Of a stretch of DNA of 64,000 nucleotides, positions 40,059 to 49,900 are shown in pieces. Every line of letters begins with the position of its first letter. The first letter of the stretch is position 1. Below the pieces are notes generated by a model. It had not been told where the DNA came from and searched no databases. It was given only the letters and a program-made list of their open reading frames with translations. The DNA comes from Flavobacterium sp. UBA7680 (GTDB lineage: Bacteria > Bacteroidota > Bacteroidia > Flavobacteriales > Flavobacteriaceae), in contig NZ_DLHA01000017.1 of assembly GCF_002482975.1 (NCBI RefSeq), positions 38,837-102,836 of the forward strand, in the 5' to 3' direction. The translations under genes were made by a program, and so were the position numbers.

Positions 40059-41156
40059 ATGACCAAAGGTTTTAAAAAGACAATAAGACAAATACATTTG
40101 TGGCTCGGTTTAGCATCGGGCCTCATTGTTTTTATAGTGAGCATCACCGGATTTCTTTATGTTTTTGAAGAAGAAATCCGTGATTTTTCACAGAAAGAAT
40201 ATCTGCATGTTCCGGTTCAGCAAAAATCATTTATAGGATTAAAAACTATAATTGAAAATTATGAAAAACTGGAGCCTAAACAGAAAATTACAGCTTTAAA
40301 AGTAAACAGAGAAGAACCTAATGCTGCCATTGAGATTTCGACCAAAAAGAAAAAGACCTATTATTTTAATCCATATGACGGAAGCTTAATCAACAAGCAA
40401 AGTTCTGACTGGTTAAATGTTGTTCTTGAAATACACCGTACTTTATTACTGGGAGACGTTGGAGAATTCATTCAAGGCTGGTCGGTAGTGATTTTTATCA
40501 TTATGCTGATTACCGGACTTATATTATGGTTTCCGAATCAAAAACGATTACTAAAGCAGTCACTAAAAATAAAGTGGAGCGGATCTTTTAAAAGAGTCAA
40601 TTATGATCTGCATCAGGTTTTAGGATTTTATGCTTCTATTATTTTGCTTTTGATTGCTTTTTCTGGGACGTATTTTAAATTTGAAACCGTTAAAAAATCG
40701 GTTAGTATAGTAACCGGAAGCAAACTTAGAAAAGGTGATGAGATTTTATCTAAAGAAAAAATTGATTCAACCACAATTCCGGTACGATACAATAACATTT
40801 ATGAAAGTGCCAACTCCAAATATCCGGGAGCAACTTCTGTTTCATTTTCAATTAGAAAAACGGGGGAACTTAGAGTTAGAATGACATATCCAAATGATTG
40901 GGCAAGAAATCAAAACACAATTTTCTTTGATGGAAAAACGGGTCAAATGCTTCGCACAAAGCTTTACAAAGACAACAATGCTGCCGATGTATATGAAGCC
41001 AGTAATCATGATTTACATACTGGTGTTTTCTTTGGTCTCACAGGGAAAATAATCTGGAGTTTGGTAAGTTTGATTGGAGCTTCTCTTCCTATAACCGGAT
41101 TTATTATTTGGTGGAAAAAAGGAAAGAAATCAAAAACTAAAAAGGTTAAAGCCTAA
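40059..41156 (+). CDS. PepSY-associated transmembrane protein (putative iron reductase)
   Basis: A 365-residue inner-membrane protein with about four helices: residues 13-33, 145-165, 190-210 and 335-355. PepSY regions lie between them, with YYFNPYDGSLINK and TIFFDGKTGQML as the repeating PepSY pattern. Conserved His residues occur near helix ends (RQIHLWLGLASG, LEIHRTLL, DLHQVLGFY, DLHTGVFFGLTG), as in proteins that reduce ferric siderophores. It is co-transcribed with the siderophore-type receptor, so a role in iron release or reduction is likely but inferred. Confidence 0.88.
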   Translation: MTKGFKKTIRQIHLWLGLASGLIVFIVSITGFLYVFEEEIRDFSQKEYLHVPVQQKSFIGLKTIIENYEKLEPKQKITALKVNREEPNAAIEISTKKKKTYYFNPYDGSLINKQSSDWLNVVLEIHRTLLLGDVGEFIQGWSVVIFIIMLITGLILWFPNQKRLLKQSLKIKWSGSFKRVNYDLHQVLGFYASIILLLIAFSGTYFKFETVKKSVSIVTGSKLRKGDEILSKEKIDSTTIPVRYNNIYESANSKYPGATSVSFSIRKTGELRVRMTYPNDWARNQNTIFFDGKTGQMLRTKLYKDNNAADVYEASNHDLHTGVFFGLTGKIIWSLVSLIGASLPITGFIIWWKKGKKSKTKKVKA

Positions 41157-41180
41157 AAGCTTTCATCCAATAGAAATAAA

Positions 41181-41214
41181 AAAAGCCTTTAAACGTAATG
41201 TTTAAAGGCTTTTT
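41181..41214. terminator. Bidirectional terminator between the PepSY and GH97 genes
   Basis: AAAAGCCTTTAAAC / GTTTAAAGGCTTTT with an A-run and a T-run, suited to stopping both convergent genes. Confidence 0.88.
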
Positions 41215-41232
41215 TACTTTTAATATCTTCAA

Positions 41233-43161
41233 TTATTTTATAAACTGAATAATAAATCCTCCTTTTGGAGCTAAATTATAATTCCATTTTGAAGTTATTG
41301 GATAATTTGAAACCTTAAATTCCATTAACGGATCTGCACCTTCAGAAATAACCCTGAATTTTGAAAAACCCTTACCATATTTCGCCAAATCAATTGAAAC
41401 TGGCAATGCTGTATTTGTACCATTTATTCCAATAATATAAGATAAATTATCTTTTTGACGAGATAAAACAACTGTTTTCCCTGGTTCTGCAATTATAGCT
41501 TCGGTTTTATCCCAAGTTGCTGGCATCTCTTTAAATAAATCTTTAAGTTCAGTTGGAAGTGAATTGAATACTTCTTCTGAATCGGCAAAATGAATAATTC
41601 CTGATGTATAAATCATAGCCATAGCCAATTCATGAACTGCCGTATTTAAACGCGTAAATTTTCTAAATGTCAAAGCAAACGGAGTATAATCTGCAGGTCC
41701 CGCAACGTTTCTTGTAAAAGGCAAAACTGTATTTTGCTGTGCAGCCATTTCAGGAAATCTTGGTTCGTAAAAATAACTTTCTGTCCCTAAAATAGCTTCT
41801 GCCGTTACAAAGTTTGGCCATGTTCTATGCCATCCTCTTGGTACTGTTGTACCGTGCAGGTTCACCAACAAATGTTCTTTAGCAGCATCTTCAAAAACCG
41901 ATTGAAGCGTACTCATAACTTCTTGTCGATCTGAGCACCAAAAATCTATTTTAACGCCTTTTACGCCCATATCAGCCAGCTCCTTAAATCTTTTTTTCCT
42001 TTTTTCAGGATTAAAATATTCTGCCGAATACCCCCAAACTAATGGCTGAACTCCTTTAGATAAAGCATGATCGATAATTTTTCCTTCTTTATTGGCTTTT
42101 TCCCAACCCGCATCAAAAAGCGTATATCTAAAACCAAATGAAGCCGAAACATCAGTAAACTTTTTATACATTTCTGGCGTGAAATCATCAGGATGCGACC
42201 ACCATGACCATGCTGCTTTTCCCGGCACAATCCATGAAGTATCTTCAATTTTAGAAGCCGGAGCCAAATCAGTAATCAAAGTTGATAATAATATATCGCC
42301 TGCTTTATCGCCAATCAAAATAACTCGCCAAGGCATTGTCCACGGTAAATTTGATTCAGGATAAGCATTTGTGTCTGGTAAAGGCAAAGTGAATTTTTCG
42401 TCTTTTTCAGCAAAAGCTATTTTATACATTCCGCCATTAGAATCCGGCTGCAAGTGACAGCCCGGAAATACGCCTTCTGCTCCTGATTCTGCAATTAAAA
42501 CCCAATTTTTAGTATCGTTTACATTAAAAAGTGCCGGCATACACCATCCAACCGAAACATTTCGCGCACCGCTTATTGGATCTCCGGATTTTACATTCAC
42601 ATAAAAATCTTCATAACCCGGAGTATAATCTCCAGCCTTATTGTACGGCTGAAGCCAGCCTTTTGCATTTTGATCAATATGAAATCCTGTAATTTCATTT
42701 TTAACCACTCTGGTTTTCTCTTCTTTCTCAGTAAACTTATATCTAAAAGCAACTCCTTCTTCTCCAGCAATTAAATCGATTGTGATTAAAGCGCCTTGCT
42801 TATTCTTAAATGTTATACTTTTAGTTTTAAAAATATGATCAGCAACTTTATTATTGGCAACTTTAAGCTCGTATTTTTCACGCTTATCTTCGATAGGCGA
42901 AACATTAACAACCGACAAACCAGATGTAAAATCATTATTTTCAAGATTCAATCCCAGCGGAGAATCTAAAATTATTGTTTTATCTCTGCGGGTAACTTTA
43001 TACGACAACTTTCCATCTTCGGTTAAAGACAAAGTAATTTTATTTAAATTATCCTTAGACTTCAGGTAAAGGTCTTTGTTTTGAGCTTTACTGCTTGTCA
43101 GTACAAAAAATACTGCGGGTATCAGTAAGCTCAAAGTTCGATGAATAAACATTTTTCTCAT
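41233..43161 (-). CDS. Glycoside hydrolase family 97 (alpha-galactosidase-like)
   Basis: A 642-residue secreted or periplasmic enzyme with signal peptide (MRKMFIHRTLSLLIPAVFFVLTSSKAQ). Residues 30-290 form the GH97 N-terminal beta domain; the TIM barrel follows from 300: AWSWWSHPDDFTPEMYKKFTDVSASFGFRYTLFDAGWE, VWGYSAEYFNP and MGVKGVKIDFWCSDRQ with Asp406 at the nucleophile position used by retaining GH97 alpha-galactosidases. A late ABC-type domain ends it. GH97 also includes inverting alpha-glucosidases with a different catalytic layout; the Asp406 sequence favours the retaining type. It lies at the left end of the polysaccharide locus, next to GalM. Confidence 0.92.
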   Translation of the reverse strand: MRKMFIHRTLSLLIPAVFFVLTSSKAQNKDLYLKSKDNLNKITLSLTEDGKLSYKVTRRDKTIILDSPLGLNLENNDFTSGLSVVNVSPIEDKREKYELKVANNKVADHIFKTKSITFKNKQGALITIDLIAGEEGVAFRYKFTEKEEKTRVVKNEITGFHIDQNAKGWLQPYNKAGDYTPGYEDFYVNVKSGDPISGARNVSVGWCMPALFNVNDTKNWVLIAESGAEGVFPGCHLQPDSNGGMYKIAFAEKDEKFTLPLPDTNAYPESNLPWTMPWRVILIGDKAGDILLSTLITDLAPASKIEDTSWIVPGKAAWSWWSHPDDFTPEMYKKFTDVSASFGFRYTLFDAGWEKANKEGKIIDHALSKGVQPLVWGYSAEYFNPEKRKKRFKELADMGVKGVKIDFWCSDRQEVMSTLQSVFEDAAKEHLLVNLHGTTVPRGWHRTWPNFVTAEAILGTESYFYEPRFPEMAAQQNTVLPFTRNVAGPADYTPFALTFRKFTRLNTAVHELAMAMIYTSGIIHFADSEEVFNSLPTELKDLFKEMPATWDKTEAIIAEPGKTVVLSRQKDNLSYIIGINGTNTALPVSIDLAKYGKGFSKFRVISEGADPLMEFKVSNYPITSKWNYNLAPKGGFIIQFIK

Positions 43162-43240
43162 TATATAATTTTTAAAGGTGATAGTTCAATTTTGTTATTA
43201 ATAGTTGCGGTTATTTTAACACATAGATTGTAAAGTTTAT

Positions 43241-43304
43241 TTTGCCACGAATTCCACTAATTAGCACGAATTAATTAGTGAAAATTTGTGCAATTCGTGG
43301 CAAA
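43241..43304. repeat. Palindromic intergenic repeat (GCCACGAATT family)
   Basis: TTTGCCACGAATT at one end and AATTCGTGGCAAA at the other, with nested inverted parts (TTAGCACGAATTAATTAGTG). Third copy of the family in the window. Confidence 0.85.
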
Positions 43305-43347
43305 AAAAAATCCTTTTTAATCCCCATAATCTGTGGCATAAATATTT

Positions 43348-44379
43348 TTAATTTTCAAGAGTCACAACATCAAAAGCATAATTAATCGTTTCATTATAAA
43401 CCTGCTCTGCTTTGAATATTGTATTAGGAAAATGTGCATGATTAGGACTATCCGGATAATATTGACATTCTAAACAAAGTCCGTCAAAAGGTTCATAAAA
43501 CTTAGAATGTTCCCCAATTACTGCGCTGTTTAAATAATCTCCCGTGTACAATTGCACGCCCGGATAAGACGTAAATACACGCATTATTCTTCCCGATATT
43601 TCTTCGAATAATTCACAGACAGAATCTTCATCAACATTATTTCTATTAAAAATATAATACGTATTCAGTCCGCCATCTTTCATAACGTCCCCTAATTTAT
43701 AATGATAAAAAGAACAATTTTCTGCAGGTATAATTCTTCCTGTCGGAATATAATCTTCTGTACTTTCTACTATTTTGTCGGCCTGAATATTTAGATAATG
43801 ATTTCGTATTTTTTCGGCACAAGCCGATAAATTAAAATAAGAATGATTTGTAAAGTTTATAGGAGTTGGTTCATCGGCTACAGCCAAAAATTCAATTTTC
43901 AGTTCGTTATTATCCGTCCATTTATAAATGACTTTAGTTTTTAAATTTCCGGGGAAACCGCCATCGCCGCTTTCATTTTCCAAAGTAAAAATTACAGCAT
44001 CCTCTTTTATACTAAAATCAAAAACCTTGCTGTTAAATCCCGCTGAACCGCTGTGATTATTGTTCTTCCCGTCATTTTTATCTAAATAATAGGTTTTATT
44101 TTCAATAGAAAATTCGGCATTATTGATTCGGTTCGCAAAACGACCCACAGTTGCTCCTATATAGGATTGATCTTTTATGTAACCCTCTAAAGTTGGAAAT
44201 CCTAAAACTACATTTTCCTTATTTCCGTTCTTATTCGGCACTACTATGGATTTTACTATGGCTCCATAATTAAGCAGTTCTACATAATTTCCGTGAACAT
44301 TTGTAAGGGTAAATTTAAAAATTTCTTTTTCTGCATACCGCCCAAAAGGCTCATATGCAATTGTATTTAAAGGATTCAT
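43348..44379 (-). CDS. galM: Aldose 1-epimerase
   Basis: Interconverts the alpha and beta anomers of free hexoses, 343 residues, cytoplasmic. ATVGRFANRINNAEFSIENKTYYLDKNDGKNNNHSG is the sugar-binding start; the catalytic His is in PINFTNHSYFNLS and the catalytic Glu in DGLCLECQYYPDSPNHAHFP. Length is standard. It sits in the sugar locus between GH97 and the AraC regulator and has its own -7 box TACATTTG at 44427-44434. It would prepare released sugars, such as galactose, for catabolism. Confidence 0.93.
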   Translation of the reverse strand: MNPLNTIAYEPFGRYAEKEIFKFTLTNVHGNYVELLNYGAIVKSIVVPNKNGNKENVVLGFPTLEGYIKDQSYIGATVGRFANRINNAEFSIENKTYYLDKNDGKNNNHSGSAGFNSKVFDFSIKEDAVIFTLENESGDGGFPGNLKTKVIYKWTDNNELKIEFLAVADEPTPINFTNHSYFNLSACAEKIRNHYLNIQADKIVESTEDYIPTGRIIPAENCSFYHYKLGDVMKDGGLNTYYIFNRNNVDEDSVCELFEEISGRIMRVFTSYPGVQLYTGDYLNSAVIGEHSKFYEPFDGLCLECQYYPDSPNHAHFPNTIFKAEQVYNETINYAFDVVTLEN

Positions 44380-44426
44380 ATTGTTTTAAAAAAGGATTGA
44401 AAACACCAAGGCTATAATAGTGTTTC

Positions 44427-44434
44427 AAATGTAC
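44427..44434 (-). promoter_or_regulatory. Candidate -7 box (TACATTTG) of galM
   Basis: Exact TAnnTTTG match on the minus strand, with a TTG (44452-44454) 17 bases upstream. It lies in the divergent region with the AraC gene. Confidence 0.55.
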
Positions 44435-44515
44435 TTTTGATTATTCGTCTCAAAATGGACATTTTTTTTAAAAGCATGGATTAAATTACGATATTTGGAA
44501 AAGACAATCCGAAAA

Positions 44516-45424
44516 ATGAAAAATTCATCTCAAAAAGAAAAAACAAAAGTTAAAGAAGGTTTCTTAGGACAGCGCATGATTGTGATTCCTAAAAACATTC
44601 TTTCAAACATTAAAAAGAATCCTCTTATTGCGAGTTTGTATTTTACAGATATTGGAGTTTTTCCCAATGCAAGTCATCATTCCATGAAACGAAAACACGG
44701 AAGTAAGCAATACATCCTGATTTATTGTTATAAAGGTGAAGGCATTATTAGCAAAGAAAATAAAACTATAACACTCAAAGCGAATACCTTTTATATTATA
44801 CCTCCAGAAGTTGCCCATGATTATTATGCTTTAAAACAAAACCCGTGGAGTATTTTCTGGATTCATTTTACCGGACCACAGGCACCACATTTTTACGATA
44901 AATTCATAACGGAGTTTCCGGATTCTGCACCGCAGCTTTCCCTTGAAGAAAGACGCATTGAACTTTTTGAAAACATACTCGATGTTATGGAAGACGGTTA
45001 CAGCGCAAGTAATCTTGAATTTGCGAATCTTTCGTTATGGCAATTGTTAAATGCTTTTTTATATGAGAAATTTTTCATTCAAAAGAACCGAAAATTTTCA
45101 GAGGATAATACTATTGAATCCGCAATTGACTATATGAAAAAACATCTGGATCTTTCATTAAAAATCAATGATGTTGCTGCTTATTTTAATTATTCATCGT
45201 CTCATTTTTTTACCTTATTTAAAAAACAGACGGGCTATTCTCCTATACATTATTTTAATTATTTAAAAATGCAGAAAGCCTGTCAATATCTTAGTTTTAC
45301 TAGTATGAGTATAAAAGAAATTAGTTTTAATCTGGGCTTTAATGATCCGTTGTATTTCTCCAGATTGTTTAAAAAAATAATGAGTACTTCACCTATACAA
45401 TATCGTACAGAATACAAACAGTAA
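44516..45424 (+). CDS. AraC-family transcriptional regulator of the sugar locus
   Basis: A 302-residue regulator from the ATG at 44516; a TTG start at 44495 would add seven residues. The N-terminal cupin (QYILIYCYKGEGIISKENKTITLKANTFYIIPPEVAHDYYALKQNPWSIFWIHFTGPQ) is the sugar-sensing AraC arm type. Two helix-turn-helix units follow at the end: LKINDVAAYFNYSSSHFFTLFKKQTGYSPIHYFNYLKMQKACQYL and IKEISFNLGFNDPLYFSRLFKKIMSTSPIQYRTEYKQ. It is divergent from galM and upstream of the sugar porter, so it most likely senses a released sugar and controls the locus. No HTCS or ECF sigma gene is visible in the window. Confidence 0.92.
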   Translation: MKNSSQKEKTKVKEGFLGQRMIVIPKNILSNIKKNPLIASLYFTDIGVFPNASHHSMKRKHGSKQYILIYCYKGEGIISKENKTITLKANTFYIIPPEVAHDYYALKQNPWSIFWIHFTGPQAPHFYDKFITEFPDSAPQLSLEERRIELFENILDVMEDGYSASNLEFANLSLWQLLNAFLYEKFFIQKNRKFSEDNTIESAIDYMKKHLDLSLKINDVAAYFNYSSSHFFTLFKKQTGYSPIHYFNYLKMQKACQYLSFTSMSIKEISFNLGFNDPLYFSRLFKKIMSTSPIQYRTEYKQ

Positions 45425-45552
45425 CGCAATGGTTTTCGTATTTTAATACACCGCATCAAAAAATCAGATTATAATCCATCTATTCAAAAAAAATATCCAT
45501 AAATCAAAGGTTTCTATTCCGCTAATTTTACAAAAGCTATTAAACCCTTTTT

Positions 45553-46962
45553 ATGAAAAATTATAATTATACCTTTTTACTATCGATTAGCCTTGTTGCA
45601 GCATTGGGTGGTTTACTCTTTGGCTACGACTGGGTTGTAATAGGTGGTGCAAAACCATTTTACGAAATTTATTTTGGCATTTCAGATTCTCCTGCTCTTC
45701 AGGGCTGGGCGATGAGCAGTGCCCTTGTTGGCTGTGTGGCGGGAGCAGCAGTTGCCGGAAAGCTGGCAGATACGTACGGAAGACGTCCTATGTTAATTGT
45801 TGCCGCCGTATTATTCTCCTTATGTGCCATTGGTACAGGGGCTTCAGAAACTTTTACCATATTTATTATCTGGCGAATTATTGGAGGAATCGGAATTGGG
45901 ATTGCTTCTACAATATCCCCTTTATATATCGCAGAAATTGCGCCTCAGGAAACCCGCGGACTTTTTGTGTCAATTAATCAGCTTACTGTAGTTATAGGAA
46001 TTCTGGCAGCACAAATTACCAATATGCTGATCACAGAAGTTATTCCTGCAGGTTATACTCACGCTCAAATTCTAGCTTCGTGGAACGGACAAACAGGCTG
46101 GAGATGGATGTTTTGGGCAGGATTTTTCCCGGCAGTTTTATTCTTTCTTTTAATGTTTTTAATTCCCGAAAGCCCTAGATATCTGGCTAAAAAAGGAAAA
46201 AATGATACAGCAGAAGCAACGCTTACCAAAATTGGCGGATTAGCTTACGGAAAAGAAGCTATCACAAAAATAAAAGAAACTTTTACAGACGAAACGGAGA
46301 AAACCGATTTCAAAATGTTACTGGACAAAAAGGCTTTGCCTATATTGACTATTGGTATTGTTCTAGCTGCTTTTCAGCAATGGTGCGGTATTAATATTAT
46401 TTTTAATTACGCTCAGGAAATCTTTGTTTCCGCAGGTTACAGCATCAACGATTTATTTATGAATATCGTGATTACCGGAAGCATCAACTTAGTTTTTACT
46501 TTGGTTGCTATGGGAACTGTAGATAAAATTGGCCGTAAAAAATTAATGCTTTTTGGTTCTGCTGCATTGGCGGTAATTTATGCTTTACTTGGGTATTTTT
46601 ATTATACCAATGTTACCGGTTTTCCTTTATTATTACTGGTATTATTAGCTATTGCAATTTACGCAATGTCACTTGCTCCTATTACGTGGGTTATTTTATC
46701 TGAAATTTTCCCTAACCGAATCAGAGGTGTTGCGATGTCTATTGCCACATTTGCGCTTTGGATTGCTTCTGCTCTATTGGTACAAACATTTCCAATTTTC
46801 AACGAATACCTGGGCACGTCAGGAACTTTCTGGGTGTACGGTATTATCTGCGCCTTAGGATTTGTATTTGTTTTCAGAAAACTTCCTGAAACTAAAAACA
46901 AAAGTCTTGAAGAGATTGAGGAACTAATGGTTTCTGATCGTCAATCGAAGAATATTCAATAA
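45553..46962 (+). CDS. MFS sugar porter (XylE/GalP-like)
   Basis: A 469-residue inner-membrane sugar:H+ symporter with 12 helices. Sugar-porter motifs are present: GGLLFGYDWVVIGGA in helix 1, GKLADTYGRRPMLI, IGIGIASTISPLYIAEIAPQETRGLFVSINQL, PESPRYLAKKG, FQQWCGINIIFNYAQEIF (helix 7), GRKKLMLFGSA and the end PETKNKSLEEIEEL. The DUF5107 gene starts 18 bases later, so they share a transcript. It would import a monosaccharide released in the periplasm; which sugar is not shown, and the homologues carry xylose, galactose or arabinose. Confidence 0.93.
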   Translation: MKNYNYTFLLSISLVAALGGLLFGYDWVVIGGAKPFYEIYFGISDSPALQGWAMSSALVGCVAGAAVAGKLADTYGRRPMLIVAAVLFSLCAIGTGASETFTIFIIWRIIGGIGIGIASTISPLYIAEIAPQETRGLFVSINQLTVVIGILAAQITNMLITEVIPAGYTHAQILASWNGQTGWRWMFWAGFFPAVLFFLLMFLIPESPRYLAKKGKNDTAEATLTKIGGLAYGKEAITKIKETFTDETEKTDFKMLLDKKALPILTIGIVLAAFQQWCGINIIFNYAQEIFVSAGYSINDLFMNIVITGSINLVFTLVAMGTVDKIGRKKLMLFGSAALAVIYALLGYFYYTNVTGFPLLLLVLLAIAIYAMSLAPITWVILSEIFPNRIRGVAMSIATFALWIASALLVQTFPIFNEYLGTSGTFWVYGIICALGFVFVFRKLPETKNKSLEEIEELMVSDRQSKNIQ

Positions 46963-46980
46963 TCTAAATTTCATTACATC

Positions 46981-49900
46981 ATGCAAAAAGTAAATGTTTG
47001 GAAGGAAAAAATAATCCTGCCAACTTATGAGGTGGGCAAACCTGAAAAAAATCCTGTATTTATTGAGAAAAGAGTGTATCAGGGAAGTAACGGATCTGTA
47101 TACCCTTATCCGGTTATTGAAAAAATAGCAGACGAAAAAACGAACAAAGAATATCAGGCGGTTTATCTTGAAAATGAATTTATTAAAATAATGATTTTGC
47201 CTGAACTTGGCGGACGAGTTCATATGGCGTACGATAAAACTAAAAATCGTCATTTTATTTATTACAATCAGGTTGTAAAACCGGCATTGGTTGGACTTAC
47301 TGGCCCGTGGATTTCGGGCGGAATCGAATTTAACTGGCCGCAGCATCACAGACCAACGACTTTTGATCCTGTTGATTTTACGATTGAAGAACACGAAGAC
47401 GGAAGCGCAACAGTTTGGTGCAGCGAAGTAGAACGTATGTTTAGAACCAAAGGAATGGCAGGTTTTAGATTATATCCTGATAAAGCTTATTTGGAAATCA
47501 AAGCACAGTTATACAACAGAACATCGTTCCCTCAGACATTTTTATGGTGGGCAAATCCGGCAGTTAAGGTAAATGATGATTATCAATCGGTTTTTCCACC
47601 AGATGTAAATGCTGTTTTTGATCATGGTAAACGTGACGTTTCTTCTTTCCCAATTGCAAAAGGAACCTATTATAAAGTTGATTATTCGCCGGGAACAGAT
47701 ATTTCCCGTTATAAAAATATTCCGGTTCCAACATCTTATATGGCGATTGCTTCGAAATATAATTTTGTGGGCGGATACGAAAATGATTCAAAAGGCGGGT
47801 TACTTCACGTTGCAAATCATCATGTTTCTCCAGGCAAAAAACAATGGACATGGGGACACGGCGATTTCGGCCGTGCGTGGGATCGTAACCTTACGGATGA
47901 AGATGGCCCGTATATCGAATTAATGTGCGGTGTTTATACCGATAATCAACCGGATTTCACTTGGATTATGCCGGGAGAACAAAAGGATTTTACGCAGTAT
48001 TTTATGCCATACCGTGATTTGGGGATTGTGAAAAATGCGACCAAAAATGCGATGGTTAATTTAGAAAGCATTAATGATAAATTAGTCATTAAAGCTTATA
48101 CAACTGGAGTTTATCCTAAAACTAATGTTACTTTAAAGAATAATGATGTTGTTATATTTCAAAAACAATATGATGCATCGCCATACAATTCATTCGAAGA
48201 AACAATTGATTTTAATTTTGGTTTAGAAGGGTTATCAATTGCCGTAACCGATGCTGATGATAAAGTTTTGGTAGACTGGAATTACGAAGGTCAAAACGAA
48301 GATGAAATTCCTGAAGCTGCAAAACCTGCTCTTGCTCCGGAAGATATTGTAAATAACGAACAACTGTTTCTAACAGCTCAGCATTTGGAACAATATAGAC
48401 ACGCTACGTATAGCCCGATTCCGTATTATGAAGAAGCTATAAAACGTGATTCTGGCGATATTCGTTCAAACAATGCAATGGGATTGTGGTTAATGCGCCG
48501 AGCAAAATTTGCAGAAGCTGAACCTTATTTTAGAGCAGCAATAAAAACGCTGACACAGCGAAATCCAAATCCGTATGAAGGCGAAGCTTATTTTAATTTA
48601 GGATTATGTCTTAAATATCAAAATAAAAATGAAGATGCTTACAATGCTTTTTACAAATCAACATGGAATGCAGCCTGGCAAAATCAGGGTTATTTTTATG
48701 TTGCACAGCTTGATGCTTTAAAAGGCGATTATGAATTGGCATTAACGCATATTAAAAAAGCAATTTCTAAAAATACCGAAGATCATAAAGCATTGCATTT
48801 AAAAGTGGTACTTCTGAGAAAATTAAATCAAAAAGAAAAAGCACTGAAGCTTGCCAATACTTATTTAGAAAACGATTCATTTAATTTTGGATTGCTTTAT
48901 GAGAAATATCTTTTGAGCAATGATAAAAAAGACCTCAGCTATTTTAATTCGCTTATCCGAAACAACATTCATACGTATATCGAATACGCTTTAGATTATA
49001 ATGCCGCAGGTTTTTATGAAGAAGCTGCCGGATTATTAAATGAAGGTTTGAAAGATGAAAATACGTACCCAATGGCGTGGTATTTTGCAGGTTCTTTTTA
49101 TGAAAAATTAAATGATTTCGGTCAAGCCGAAAAATGTTTCAAAATGGCCTCTGAAGCAAAACCAGATTATTGTTTTCCAAATCAGGTTGAAGCTGCGTTG
49201 GTACTTCAAAATGTAATTGAGAAACAAACCAATGATGCAAAAGCTTTGTATTATTTAGGCAACTTTTGGTACGCTGCGAAGTTTTATGATGATGCTATTT
49301 CCTGCTGGGAACAATCTGTTGCGATAGACAATAGTTTCCCTACGGTGCATCGTAATTTATCATTGGCGTATTACAACAAACTGGGCGACGAACAAAAAGC
49401 GCTTTCGAGTTTAGAAAAAGCTTTTTCATTAGATTTAGAAGATTCAAGAATCCTGATGGAATTAGATCAATTGTACAAACGTTTGAACAGAGATTTGGTT
49501 TTCAGACTTGCTTTCTTAGAAAAACATTTAGAATTGGTAATTCAGCGTGATGATGTTTATTTAGAAAGAGCTGCTATTTATAATCTTTTAGGAAAACACG
49601 ATAAAGCACTTACTTTATTACAAAACCGAATTTTCCATCCGTGGGAAGGCGGCGAAGGAAAAGTAAGCGGACAATATCTTATTTCTTTAACTGAAATTGC
49701 AAAACAGCAAATCTCTCAAGGAAATTATGACGCAGCCATAGAGCTTTTAGAACAAGCACAAATTTACCCTGATAATTTAGGCGAAGGAAAACTGCCGGGC
49801 GCACAGGAAAATGATATTCATTATTGGCTTGGTGTTGCTTTCGAAAAGAAAAATGATCTGAAAGAGGCTCAAAACTGGTGGCAAAGCGCCACACAAGGAT

